Assembly: GCA_033182465.1 (NCBI GenBank)
Contig: CP137324.1
Location: forward strand, 1,984,001-2,048,000
DNA from: Sanghuangporus weigelae
Taxonomy: Eukaryota; Basidiomycota; Agaricomycetes; Hymenochaetales; Hymenochaetaceae
Reading direction: 5' to 3'
DNA length: 64,000 nt
In this document: one piece after another, positions 13,242 through 24,882 of the stretch
Position numbering within the stretch: the stretch's first letter is position 1
Layout of the letters: each line of letters starts with the position of its first letter
Notes under the pieces: generated by a model
The model's input: the letters and a program-made list of their open reading frames with translations, nothing else
Told to the model about the DNA's origin: nothing
The model's database searches: none
Position numbers and translations under genes: made by a program

Positions 13242-13970
13242 GCTGATTGTCAGGAGCAGGGACTAGGAGAAAAGGGGCACAGAATGCAGGCCATCTTATA
13301 CCCACGAGAAGATATCTCATCAGAAGTCCAGAGAGGCAGAATCGCCAAGGATAGCCTTCCAATCTGCCCCTATTTCGCCTCCAGCATATGTTTGGGCTTT
13401 CTGACGCCAGTTCAACAAAACAGTCGGTCTCGATAGGACGAGGAGATTGTATAGGGAGATTTAGATGTCTTCTCATTCCAATGCAGATTGTTATACACTC
13501 AGATCGTGCTGTGATTAGTTCAGGGGTTTGGACAAATAGCAGAGGCCCGAATTGGATATCGTCGGTGGTTCCCGACTTTATAAGACGAGGACAAAGGATC
13601 ACGCACGTTCGTAATGATCGCTTCGACCTTTATGATGGATCAGATGTAATTTTCTCTGCAACGAAGACATTCTTTATTGGAACGGGTCGGGGACATGCTG
13701 CTTCCAATTCAATCAGTTTCCACTCCGGTCATGCAGCATTTGCAGTCAACACTCACATTCTTCAAGCAATGACGTCATTCTCCTTCAGCCCATCGCAGAA
13801 CATCTTCCATGTTGAGAGGATGAGAAATTTCGTCCTAAATCTACGTGTCAGTCATGATCAATACTGTCAGGAAGTCTTTCGTACCAGTTGCGATCTCTCT
13901 TCGCCATGATCATCCATCTGTCACAAATGAGCACTCGCATAGCGTATCTTGACTTCAAGTTAGCATACCT
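13242..13970. other. Intergenic, promoter side of paralog 1
   Basis: A TATA-like tataag (minus strand, 13295-13300) lies about 54 bp upstream of the start at 13241. ORFs are present on both strands but show no recognisable domain or splice support. Confidence 0.45.
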
Positions 13971-14864
13971 TCACCTAATGAACTTGTCATAAACAACGTG
14001 TTCGAGAAAAAAGTAGGAAAAAAATCTCACTATATTCGATGTGGCTTGCTTTAACTCTTGCAATCTCGACTGCAAATCGTCGCATTTTCTACAACTAATT
14101 ATCAAACACCGAGTACGCAGATGCCGTAGAATCACCCACTTATGGAGAGCAGCTGTTTCCTCCCGTCTAAGTTCCAATTGTCTCGTCATCATCATCTCCA
14201 GATTGAACCTCGCCTGAACTGGTCGTAGATCATTCGCTGCGCTCATGATATTCTGGCTCATGACCGTAAGCCATTCCACATGCGTCTGCCATTCTGGTCG
14301 TTCAGTCGACGTCGGTCCAGGCGGCGGAGAGAGGAGTGACTTGAGCAAACGCGAATACGTAACTAGCATGGAGCGAAGAATGGATAGTAAAGCGGGTCTA
14401 CGATCTGGTGGGTTATCAGTTGAACCATCTGGAATACTTAAAAAATCAAAGGCAAGATACCGATTGTAGGATCGTCCGGATATAATTGCTGGCCACCTAA
14501 TTCTCCCAAAGAAGGTATCTTCTCCTTGACCTTCATGTACAGTATGATCAACTTCAAACCACGAAACATGGCAAGCATGCTGACTTACAAACCACGTATC
14601 ACCAAAGACATTATAATACCCCTCTTCAAATATCCAATCAACCCTCGGTTTCTCGAGTTGCGTCAAAGACCAATCCAGTACATCTTTCTGGTCCTTTAGA
14701 ACCTTGTTCTGGTCAATTTGTGCACAGTCTTCAACAGACTTGTCAATAGTTCTCTGCTTGAGGAGGGAAAGAAGATGTAAATTGTGTGATGTATATTTGT
14801 GATAATGAGATGGTGGAGATGGAAAGGGATTGCGAAGCTCGGTTTCTTGCTCTTCTTCAAGCAT
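13971..14864 (-). CDS. MED7: MED7, RNA polymerase II Mediator subunit 7 (complete copy)
   Basis: Subunit of the Mediator middle module, which in the nucleus links transcription factors to RNA polymerase II. Exons by eye: 14589-14864, 14461-14530, 14140-14404 and 13971-14088. Introns are 58, 56 and 51 bp, all GT...AG and in frame, giving 242 aa. Family marks: N-terminal FPSPPSHYHKYTSHNLHLL; KPRVDWIFEEGYYNVFGDTW; the exon 2 segment PSLGELGGQQLYPDD; and the helical core with LLSILRSMLVTYSRLL and NDLRPVQARFNLEMM, which matches the family's RPHQAR region. I chose the ATG at 14864 because the MED7 signature follows it directly. It lies head-to-head with kinase copy 2. It is the only complete MED7 seen in this window. 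Confidence 0.88.
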   Translation of the reverse strand: MLEEEQETELRNPFPSPPSHYHKYTSHNLHLLSLLKQRTIDKSVEDCAQIDQNKVLKDQKDVLDWSLTQLEKPRVDWIFEEGYYNVFGDTWFVSQHACHVSWFEVDHTVHEGQGEDTFFGRIRWPAIISGRSYNRYLAFDFLSIPDGSTDNPPDRRPALLSILRSMLVTYSRLLKSLLSPPPGPTSTERPEWQTHVEWLTVMSQNIMSAANDLRPVQARFNLEMMMTRQLELRREETAALHKWVILRHLRTRCLIISCRKCDDLQSRLQELKQATSNIVRFFSYFFLEHVVYDKFIR

Positions 14865-15059
14865 GTTGCGTGAAGCCGGCAATAATGTCCAAGCAAGTAA
14901 TCTTCGTGCGTTCCCACGCACCGGGCAGGATCTGCCGCCGTCGGTGTCTGAATAGAATTTAATGCCGTGACTGAGATGCTCTTGTTTTGTGGCGCTCCGT
15001 GACAGTCACCTGACGCGGCGCTCTTGTTCTTGTTCATTTCAACAAGCCACATTTGACCT

Positions 15060-15067
15060 TATAAATA
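15060..15067 (+). promoter_or_regulatory. TATA box of FunK1 kinase copy 2
   Basis: The sequence tataaata lies 82 bp upstream of the ATG at 15142, identical to copy 1. The MED7-kinase intergenic region (14865-15141, 277 bp) is probably a bidirectional promoter. Confidence 0.55.
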
Positions 15068-15141
15068 GTCGACTCTTCCTTCCTTCGAACACATCGTCTC
15101 CTTCCTCAGTTCTCAACTCCTGGTTATCACTCATAGCATCT

Positions 15142-17695
15142 ATGCCTGCTGACAATGAAGGCCGCCCTAGAACACCCGAGAAATCTGTTCCACCGACGGA
15201 ACATCAGCGTGGAACTAAGGAGACACCGGCGAAACCTCGATCAATCCATTCTTCCAGCTACCGGGAAGGTACGCTGGATGAGAGACGGTTTACAGTGCTA
15301 GAGGAACTATCATTCGCTATTCCGGAAGTGCCGTTGATCTTGTTTTTGGAATCACTTCTTCCACCTTTGAACAATGGTTTTGACATCGACGCGATATTGG
15401 AATCTTTAAAGGACCAAGTGATCATCGCGACGAATGGGCGATGGGCCGCATTTCCGCAAGATCCTCGATCACTCAAGGGCGAAAATACCATCTTCAGTCC
15501 TCTCGAGGACATATTTAGCAAGGTTGTTGAAACTGCTATCCAACAGGCGTCTGCACTCAACCCGACGTTTGTTTTGCGCCTGCTGCCCAATGCCGTGCCG
15601 GAGTCCGAGAGAGGAAGTACTACGAGACCGGATGGTTTTGCTGTAGTGAAAGAAGCTGAGGACCGCAATCAGGAAGGCAATGCCGTAGTTTATCGGTGGT
15701 ACGACATTGCTCTGACGTGCGAGTTCAAACTACTGGATACCGATGCGAAACGGGACGATGTAAGTACTCCACTACGAGCTAGGACAGTGTTCTTATTTTC
15801 GGCTGTAGAACGTGACAAAGATCGTGTACAGCATGCAGCACACTATGACATTGGATCTTTGCAAACGGTTCACGTTCGGAATCACGATAGAGGACACGAA
15901 TATGCGGCTGTGGTTCAGCTCACGGGCTGTAATGGCTGTTAGTGAACCATTTAATTTCATTACGGTATGGACCTCTTTACATCTGCTTATACATGCGCTG
16001 ACTGCCATCAAGCAACCTGAACTACTCATCCACGTATTCCTCTCTCTGGCCTTTGCGAGCAAGACTGAATTGGGGTGGGATCCAACCATACGTGTGGTTG
16101 ACCCTGATGCAAGTAAACGAGTGTACCAAATCGAAGTTGATGGAACATGGTACGAGGTTCTGGAAGTACTGTCAGATTTTGGAGCAGACGCCGTCATCTC
16201 ACGAGCCACGAGAGTCTACAAAGTAAAGAGTCTTGATACGGGCAAGACCTACGTCCTGAAGGACGTGTGGGTGGAAGACGACCGTGATCTGGAACATGAA
16301 ATCTACAACAAGATACTGGCCGCCGTGGAGAAAACCTGCGGTAAAGAGATAAGGAAGTTGGTGGCCAGTCATCTCTTAACACCTTTTGCCTATTGGGTGG
16401 TACCTATTGATGGCCAGAAGGATCACACGAAGGATGTCATGATGCGGGGCAGCGATCTGTCGTTTGAAAAGTCATTCAAGCTCTCCGTCTCGAAATCTGC
16501 CGACAGAGAAATTTCCAAGAGTATAGCACCTATGAAATCGACAGACAGAGAGGTGTACGATGAGCAAAATGCGCATTTAGGAACGCGTGCCCCTCCGGAA
16601 GAACCCAGGAGTGAGCTTCGTCACAGAATTCACTACAGGATAGTCTTCGAAGAGACTGCCACGCCTGTCTGGGCTGTTACGAGTTTATCAGACGCATTCA
16701 TTGTTCTACGAGACTGTGTTACAGGTGCCCCCTATTTTCACTTGAGCCTTGGATACATCTGACCCTCTTTTAGCCCTGAAATACATACATAAGTCTGGAT
16801 ATGTTCATCGAGATATCAGTGCTGGGAACGTCTTTTACTATGAGGGCCGAGGACTTATTGGGGATTTGGAATATGCGAAAGAGATGGCTACGGATGGGAC
16901 TCATCAAATGCGAACGGTTCGTTCCTCGCTTCTCAATTATGATTCGCATGGTCACTAACTTGATATAAGGGAACACCTGATTTCATGGCTATTGAAGTCA
17001 TGAGACAAGAATATCTTTATCAACCGCAACAAGATTCTTCTCAGATCAGAAAAGGGAATACCGATGAGCGGTTTCGTGACGAGCGACTTCAAGAATACCT
17101 CAAGGCTATGAGGAACGTCCCCAAGTTACCATTCGTTCAAAACGAAGGTCACGACGTTGAATCATCTTGGTGGATCGCTATATACATACTTTTCTTCAAC
17201 GCTGACGAGACTCTCAGTAAGGAGGAGATTAAGAATTGTCGACATTCTCGACAAGTCTGGACGCAACGGATCTTTCCAGGAGCGTTAAATATCGCCGCGC
17301 GAGAGCACTTTTTTAGGCTCAAAGCGCACGCCGTGGACGGTGTCGCCTGGCTTCCGTCTTCATATGAGCTAGCCGTCGCGAGCTTGCTCATCCTACGGGA
17401 TGTTCTTAATGCTTGCTACGTTGCATTTGAGAAGGATTTCCCGAATCTCAATATCGAGGCTTTCAGTGAGTTGCATGATGAGGCTATTTCTGGTTTCAAC
17501 GCATGCGTAAAACATACGTCCGGAATCAAGATTGCGTCATATAAGGTGTTGGGTCGAAGGCACCAGCAGAAACTGTCGCAGCCTGTTTTCACGCCACCGC
17601 CTTCCGACGCTGCGGAGCCTGCCCCGAACGTCCCTGGTCAGACTTCTCCAACCCAGCAAAGAACTTTGAAAGACGTGCCCGAGAATCCTCAGTAA
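15142..17695 (+). CDS. FunK1-type fungal protein kinase, copy 2
   Basis: Paralog of the kinase at 7839 with the same exon plan: 15142-15759, 15809-16724, 16774-16916 and 16970-17695, giving 800 aa. The catalytic loop HRDISAGN, the GDLEYAK metal-binding site and GTPDFMAIEV are intact, so both copies look functional. Exons 1-3 differ from copy 1 at only a handful of bases. Exon 4, which encodes the C-terminal lobe and tail, differs at roughly 30 or more residues out of about 235 and has one extra codon. The sharp change in divergence near the third intron suggests gene conversion over the 5' part. The same possible C-terminal extension through a GTAAGT donor at the stop is present. Confidence 0.85.
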
Positions 17696-19100
17696 GTCAT
17701 ACTTTCGGATACGTGTGTTGTCTGAATACTTACCATACTGAATCAATCAGGATATTGCTGACAATAACGAGATCGAGGAAGCACCGTCAAGGATGAACAC
17801 GAGAGATTTATTCTATTTGATTCATCATATGTATCTCGCATTGCTTTGTCTTGCTGTCAATTTATGTCCTATCTTAGAGTTCACTGATGCATGTACTGTA
17901 CATTGCGTCTTCAATCTTCATATGGACGTGCAATCTTTTTGACTGCATGACGAGCATTGTACGCATCTTTAAGTACATCTGAACAAATTTAAATTGGTAC
18001 TCCATCTCTGCAACCTACTTTGCACCCCCTCAAAGCTGTCCGGATGCAGTTCATGTCTTGTACATACGACCGATTAGAAGATGTGTATGGGTCTCAGAAC
18101 CACAAGGCATAATGTATCCATATGATTTTGTGATGAGTATTACTCATCATGGACTGGTAAACTTAAGTAGAGCATTCACTGCATAGTGACGGGGATATCA
18201 CGGATCCACGTAGATCGATAAGTCGTGACTACATGGTCAATTTACGTGATCTGCACAGAATCTGTGTTAAATTGTAAATGGCTCGGACTATATTGGTTGG
18301 TGAGATGCCTGGACCAGTGTAACATTATTGGAGAAATGGTAGGTGGACAGTTCAGGATGAGGTATAAAAGCAGGAAACCCTCACGGTGGGTTCCAGATAT
18401 AGATGAGTAGTAATTGACTAGTTCTGCAGGGTGCAATCCTAGCAGCCTAGGTTCACGGTGTTCAGTTCAATAGTGACTGGCAAGTGAGATAGAATCTGGT
18501 GTAGTGCACAGTGCTATCCTGAGGTGTCAGCAGGCAACTTACAATATTTACTCAGTGTCCAATACATTGGCTATGACCACCCATCTGAGTGACTCCAGCA
18601 ATCCTGAGGAGTATATACAACTCACGTTGACTGACCCAAGCAATTTGCCACATCTTAGAATGTCCCAAGACTTCGTCATATAGCCCAGCCAGACTATGCT
18701 ATTTCACTTCTGTGTACTTCGCCTTCCAGCACTAGGGGGCTTACATCCAAACATAGAAGCCACTCAAAAAAGCCCCTTTTGGTTTATTTGTCCAAATCTC
18801 TACCCTCTACAATCTCGTGATCCTCATCCTATTCTGATGTGGCCAACGCCTTTTCCCGTCACATCATCCAGAACTCAAGTCCCAAAAACATTCACAGCCC
18901 GGCCTACCCGTAGATCAAACGAGAACTTGATGATGATGATCGGCGACATAAATAATTCCGGCGAACAGCTAGGTTGTTCGAAAGTATAAGAGCACGAAGG
19001 ACACGAGGCTCAAGCCCGTGAGGGCCGTCTTCTCGCCGTCGTATTCAACAAGTCCTTCCACTCTTACGGCTTCAGAGTCGTTTCTTTCGAGTTTACCACG
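17696..19100. other. Duplicated 3' flank of kinase copy 2, no gene
   Basis: Aligns by eye with 10390-11690 up to about 18940. The last part is the promoter side of the secreted-protein gene at 19101, with a TATA-like tataag near 18986. No supported gene. Confidence 0.55.
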
Positions 19101-19985
19101 ATGCTCGCGTCGACTCTGCTTGCTCTGGCTCTTGCGAATGGTCAGTTGACTCCGAAATAATGCTCACCGTGTTGATCCAAACCCAACATTGATGATTATT
19201 TTTTATTGATGTGCTTTTTTAATCCAATATTTTCAGTTGTGTTTGCACAGTCGTTCTCCCCGACGAGCACCGCCTCCATTATCCAAATAATTCCCGCTGT
19301 GGATGGCGTAGAAGGACAAGTGCTAGGTACAGGGTCGGCCGGAGAGACAACATATCAACTCTTCGGCACGCTGGGAGGGCAGCTCAACCTCCCGTTCACA
19401 GGTAAGTACGTTCAGCGAAATCGCATTTATCTTCCCTACTCACGTTCTTTCCTTCTCTCTTTCTTTCTCATCCGCAACAAAACTTACATACGACATGATA
19501 CCCGAAAAAAAAAAAAATCAACAACTCAAATTATCTACCCAGCCACGCTCGTGCAAGACGCCTCGCACATGTCCGAAGCAGCCTTCATCCAAGCGTCCGG
19601 GGCGTCGCTCGTCATCCAAGCCGAATGCGCATTCACCAGCTCAGGCGCAGAGGCCTCCTGCGTGCAAGCCATCGTCCAGCCCACACTCACAACCTCCCTC
19701 GCCCTCACAGGCGTGCAGAGCTTCACAGCCGTGCCCATTCTCTCCGGAACCGCTCCTCCATCTTTTACAGGCTCAGCGAGTGGGAGTGGGAGCGAGTCGG
19801 TGCTTCCGCCCAGTATAAGCACTTCGGCGTCTTCTGGCTCGACTGCTACTGTTGTCAGCGGGACGTCGAGTGCACCTAGCGAGACGGCCACGACATCTGG
19901 CGCTTTGTCGCGCTACTCGAGCATCTCTATTGAGTTCACGTGGAGCCTCATTCTCCCTGTCGTCATTTCGTACCTCGTAAGGTGA
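19101..19985 (+). CDS. Small secreted Ser/Thr-rich protein, probably GPI-anchored (paralog 2)
   Basis: Three exons: 19101-19140, 19237-19401 and 19543-19985, all junctions in frame, 215 aa. Exon 1 and the start of exon 2 encode a signal peptide (MLASTLLALALANVVFAQS). The exon plan is that of paralogs 1 and 3, with introns at the same places: inside the signal peptide and after the LPFT/TPFT-like segment. The core has GQVLGTGSAGETTYQLFG and TLVQDASH, then a Ser/Thr/Ala/Gly-rich region and a hydrophobic C-terminus (SLILPVVISYLV). It is the most diverged of the three. Intron 2 is longer than usual (141 bp) and contains a 14-A run. Role unknown; a cell-wall or surface location is inferred from the plan. 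Confidence 0.75.
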
Positions 19986-20825
19986 TAGCTTCGGAGGACG
20001 TGCATCGTTGAATCGGCCATCCGTAATCTTTGCATGCATCTTTGCATTATAAAACCCCATCACTGTCATCTTTCTTGTATATCGGTGCCCATCCTGTTTT
20101 TGAAATGGATCAATGAGAATTCAGTTTCGGGTTTCGAAATTCAATCGAATAGTCAGGACCAAATATAAGCCTTGAAGAACGAAGAAAATAACAGAGCGCG
20201 TCACAACAGCAAGGAGGATGGAAAGCGGATTTATATAATTAAAACAAACACTCAGTAACAAATGAACAATGAGCACAATCTCACACAGCCTGAAGCAACC
20301 ATAATTCAAGAGGGAAAAGGGGGGGAAAGGTAAAATAAGGACAACGAAAAAGACGAATGGTCGGAGGATGTAAAGATGTAAAGCGCTTTACTAAAATGTA
20401 CAGAAAAGAAAAGAAAAAAGTAGGAGGATACTGAGCATAGCATTGTAACACGTAAAGAACCGCAATTTTGCGACTCGATGACTCATTAAAGTCTTCTTCT
20501 GGTTCTGCGTCTCCTTTAGAGACAACTGCCAATTCCTGTAGCAGCAGGAATGGCATTGGAGATTTAGGGGGCGTGTGCTTGACGTGGAGAGAGTATAGAT
20601 TGGTGAGGTGAGTAGGATAAGTTGGATGGGAAAGGTGCAGGGGGAAGAGAAAAGGTAGCGCACGCCAGAGGGGGGATAGAGAAAGAAAAAGCAAGAAAAT
20701 TGAGAAAGAAATTCCTTCGTTAATTAATCATCGTATCGCATTACATGAAGAAACTCGGGATCGTTGCACTATAGGAGAGGGAAAAGATTCAGCATCGTCC
20801 TTCTGGAAGAAATAAGAATGGCTAC
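19986..20825. other. Intergenic between convergent genes, nothing recognised
   Basis: AT-rich 3' flank with several A- and G-rich runs (for example near 20318 and 20405). It holds the 3' UTRs of the converging genes at 19101 (+) and 20826 (-). No supported gene. Confidence 0.5.
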
Positions 20826-22286
20826 TCACGCAGCAGCAAGACCCGCAGCAAACCACAACGCGCCCCACGCAGCCGATTTCTGCTGGGGTTCCATATCAAC
20901 AAAACTAATCCTCCTATTCGAGCGAATCGAACGTTTCGACACAGCAGTCTCTTCCGATCCAGGTTCGCGGAATTGGAACTTAAGGGGCTTCTTCTCCTCA
21001 ACGTCTTCGCGTGATCGTTTCGAGGAGCCCTGTGAGTCTGATTGAGCTAGAGGGACTGCTGACGGCACTTCCTTCTCCTTTTCTTTCTGCGCGCGCTCGG
21101 CTTTGAGCTTCGCGATGAGCTCCCTTTGCTCTGCGATATCCTCGTGCATATTAGGTCCGGGTACATCAGCCTCTTCGCCCTCATCGTCTTCTTCGGGTGT
21201 AGCCAGCCTAGCAGATGGCTGTTCCTTAACAGTAGTAACTTTCGTAGCTGTAGTCTTTGTAACTTTCGAGCGGGTTCCGCGCGTAGCTGGGGTGACAGGA
21301 GCCGGCACGGGAGCAGGGCTCGTCGTGCGGCCGCTCCTGCGAGGCGTAGGAAGACCCAGCGTTTCAGTAGCCGAAGCCGCTTTCTTCGGGCTCGCTGCTG
21401 CCGGCACAGGAGTAGGAACAGTAGCAGCCACCGTCGCAGCGATCGACGCCTCCTTTCGTCTCTTCGGCTTTGGACTTCCGGGCGGGGACGTCGGGATCGA
21501 GGTCGATGGTGGCTTCACAGGCGAGGACGATACGATACCTGCAACACCACCAGCGGCAGCAGCATTCTGCTTTGTAGACCGACGATACTCCGAACCTGGG
21601 TCAGGTCTCGCGCTCAACAACGGTTCGATGATACTTTCCAGTGAGTAATCCGGTGCGATCGTTTTCGCGACCTCCGGGCGGACCCAAACGCCTGCAAGGC
21701 GCAGGGCATCACTCCTCCCCCCGCCAGGCGCGGAACCGCCATTAGCACCAGTGGAGTCAAAGTTCTGTTTGACCCAATTCGATTCGATGCGTTCGAGATC
21801 GTCTGACGCAGCAGGGAAAGCTGCACGGAACATGGTGGTTTGGCTGACCGCGCCTGTGTCGTATCGACGGAGGATGAAGGCATGGCCGTTGGGCTGAATG
21901 AGCGATGTAACCAAGCACCTCAGAAAACTGTTTACTTGCAATGTCAGGGATCACTCACTGTTTGGATTTTTATCCTCCCCACCTAGGAACAAGACGAAGA
22001 GAAAAGAGTTAAGCCACGCAAACGAATATATCAGTACACCGCCTCGAGCGGCTCGACTTACGACGATCTCCTGTCCATCGCGCGTGATAACTTGGAACTT
22101 GACACCCGGTAGCTTTGACTGATCCACTGCACCATCCCGGTAGGTCGCATAGTCAGTACGGAGGCTTATAACGAACGAGTAACTTAAGGACGTACGTAAG
22201 GCCAAATGTGGGTTGATAGCCTGGTAAGGCAACGACGGCCTCCCAGTCGACGTCTTTGGGACGCCATTAGCAGCGTGTGTAGTCAT
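20826..22286 (-). CDS. bqt4: Bqt4-like KilA-N/APSES-fold protein with C-terminal membrane anchor
   Basis: Resembles fission yeast Bqt4, an inner nuclear membrane protein that tethers telomeres and binds DNA or protein through an APSES/KilA-N fold. The N-terminal exon starts at 22286 (MTTHAANGVPKTSTG, then NPHLAL and DYATYRDGAVDQSKLPGVKF). An intron of about 168 bp (21894-22061) leads into HAFILRRYDTGAVSQTTMFRAAFP, NWVKQNFDSTG and RLAGVWVRPEVAK, the family core. The C-terminal half is a low-complexity Ala/Pro/Ser/Lys linker with KRRKE- and KRSRED-like basic patches. The protein ends in AAWGALWFAAGLAAA, a single membrane segment as in Bqt4. The first intron, near 22170-22200, is uncertain. No ankyrin repeats are seen, so it is unlikely to be a cell-cycle APSES factor. 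Confidence 0.75.
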
Positions 22287-22579
22287 TGTGTGCAGCGAGC
22301 AATATTCAGAAGTGTAAGTATAGGTGACGCGGAGACACGGTGTCGAGAGGGTGGAGGACGTTGAGCAAGGGCGTGACAAACGAACGAAACGACGGAGTCC
22401 GCGCCGTGGCCACCCTCACCAAACGTGCGTGGGAGACAACGACACAACAATCACACGTGACATGATGGGTTATGTAACGTGTCGGACCACAACCACCACA
22501 CCAACAGCTTCCATTTTGGTATGGTGAAAATAGAAAACAACTCAAATATATAAAGTGTAAAGTAATAAAGATTGTGCCG

Positions 22580-24669
22580 TCACTGCTGGGGCAACTGAGT
22601 CTCTCCGCGAGGAGTCCCGCAGGCCGAACATGCCAGGTGGTTTGGGAGGTTGTCTCTATGAAAGCACGTCTGAATCAGATCCCACCAGTAGCCTGAATAA
22701 AGTAATCTGCTCACAGAGTGCACACCAAGCAAGACCATCCGGGTCCATCATCACTCGAGTCTTTGACTGTCTCCGGGGACTTGTCTCTACCTTCCTCCCT
22801 GCGCTTCTGATGCTCGTTCCCTTGATTTTGACCACCGTCAAGGTTTCCAAGCCTACTTCTTTTTGAAGAACCAAGCTTCTTCCCGCCACCCGTCAACCCT
22901 AACGCTTCCTTCTTCCGAAAGGCCATCTCTTCCTCCACAATCCTTCCCAGTCCAATATTTCCTGGAGTTCGAGACGAAGCGGGCCCCGTTCCCTTTGTTG
23001 ATCGAGGCGGAGATTGCTGGCGAGGCCGTTTCGTCGGTCTGATATCATTTGCAGAACTCGAGGGACTGGGTATGACCGGGTTAGACGTCGAAGGAATAGC
23101 GCAAGCGCCGCCATCCTCTTCAGCTTCGGATTCGTCATCTGAAATCTCGATAGCATCAAACACGCTCTTGAAGCTCCTGTCGTCTGGTTCGGCCTTCGAC
23201 TTCTCCTTCCCCTTCGGCACCTTAGCCTTCAAGAGGAAATCTCGCATGAACTGCTGAGAAGAGTTGATATGCTCATCAGTATCTTTAATCGAATCTCGCA
23301 TTGTCTGTCTGCGAGTCTCATCCGTCTCTTTCTCTCCCGATTCATCATACTCTGAATCACTTTCGGTCACGCTTTCTTCGTCGAGGGTCGCTTTCTTGTC
23401 TTCGTCGTTAATCGCTTCTCCTTGGGATGTCGGTCAATTGGCTGAATAAGCTCGAGATAAATGGACTATCACCTTTCAAGGCTCTCAGTCGTCTTTCAGC
23501 TGCTAGTGCTCGTTCTTCCCGGGCGCGCTTACTACAATCATAGGTCAACGCTATTGCATTAGTCCAAGATCACACAACACAAGAACTAGAAATCTGACCT
23601 TCCAGCCTGCTTCCTAAATCCAGTCCCTTTCACCTTCGCATCCTCATCACTGATATCGAAATTCAAAGCCCTCCCTTCTCCCTTAAATGCTCCTCTAGCT
23701 TTCACTCTCGTTCCTGGCTTACGCCTCTTCTCCACTTGAGCGCCGGTATGGTTTGAAGGACCCGCTTTTGCACGCCTTTGAACCCGTCTTCTTCTTTGAC
23801 CGATAGATTTGGGACGGGAACGGGATTGCGCGCCTCCGCACTTGAGTCATGATCAGGAGAGAGCAGATGCTTGAATGGAGGTGATAAGCTTACAACATAT
23901 TCCGGAAGATCGAAATCTTCGACGCCCTGTCCTCCGATACGAACGGAATCAGAAACTCTTGTTCCACTTGACCAGTAGCCTACGAGGTGATCAGATGTTT
24001 GCAATTCGATGGAAATACTCCTGTTTGTACCATCACCAAAGTATCCCCGCGCCTGAAGGGCTTCGACTTCCATGCGTAGCTGAGCCCAAAGTCTCTGAAA
24101 ATCACGGCCATGGTTCATATGCTGTATACTAAGCAGTGAGACACGACATATTATATGACATTCAGATAGCTGACCTTGATATGAGCGAGCTATAAATACA
24201 ACTTCAGTATGAATAACTCAGTTTCAAAAGATAAGCAGCGAATGAAGGCGCTGACTTCATGACACAGTGTACCTAAGAGCCAAGGTACCGGAGCAAATGT
24301 TCCATCGGCACGACGCAGGACGAGCTCTGGAAGAAAGGTTACTACGGCCTATTGCAGACCTGAACGGGACTGCTTACCGATAGTCTCGCCATTATTCCAA
24401 TTGCGACCGGCAAATACCCGATTATACTCATACTAACAACACATCAGTATCATACACTCGAGCTCGGTCGACGGACGCACCTCTTCAAAGCTGTTAACAG
24501 CAAATCCGTGGCTTTTCATAGCCGGTCGGACCTGAGCGGCGAGAGCTCGGAGCAGCTGCCGGGCGTCTTCCACGGAGTAAGGCGCTATCTCCGGCGCTGG
24601 CAAAGGTGAAATAAAATTTATGTGTTTATTCGGATTCGGTTCTCGTTCATTGAGGCGTAGATGGACCAT
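22580..24669 (-). CDS. WSS1: Wss1-type WLM metalloprotease (DNA-protein crosslink repair)
   Basis: DNA-dependent zinc protease family that degrades proteins crosslinked to DNA and is tied to SUMO. Starts MVHLRLNEREPNPN at 24669. First exons by eye: 24481-24669, 24378-24432, 24256-24326, 24175-24189, then one starting at 24121. Spliced, they give the WLM active site HELAHIKHMNH, which fits HExxHxxxxxH; LAHIK comes from a 15-nt exon. Next come GYWSSGTRVSDS, PEYV and CGGAQSRSRPKS. The acidic middle has AIEISDDESE, a plausible SUMO-interacting motif. The last two exons meet at 22715/22655 to form a RanBP2-type zinc finger (WSCLVCTL...HLACSACGTPRG). The stop is at 22580-22582. It is divergent from PFK, 213 bp away. 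Confidence 0.88.
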
Positions 24670-24882
24670 AGCGAAGACAGACCGTATGTCTCTGTCGCTG
24701 TGGTCGATGGTGAAGAGAGAGAGACACGGAAACGTGATCGTGGACAAGAATTAACGCGTCGGACGCGGCGCCCTCGGCGATCCATCTGATCCGCATTTAG
24801 CTCTCATCATTTATTACTTGCTCGGAGTCGCGCATGCGGTCATTTGGCTCTTTCATCCTTACCACCACCACCATCGATAGTA
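24670..24882. promoter_or_regulatory. Shared WSS1/PFK divergent promoter region
   Basis: The start codons of WSS1 (minus, 24669) and PFK (plus, 24883) are 213 bp apart, so both 5' UTRs and promoters must fit here. The stretch is GC-rich near 24755-24780 and has a CACCACCACC run just before the PFK ATG. No clear TATA box is seen. Confidence 0.5.

Noticed and set aside
13388-13909. 173-codon plus ORF upstream of MED7 copy 2
   Set aside because: No family resemblance, and a similar-length ORF exists on the other strand; probably chance.
21103-21648. Two long plus-strand ORFs opposite the Bqt4-like gene
   Set aside because: They are antisense shadows of the low-complexity Ala/Pro/Ser linker of the real minus-strand gene.
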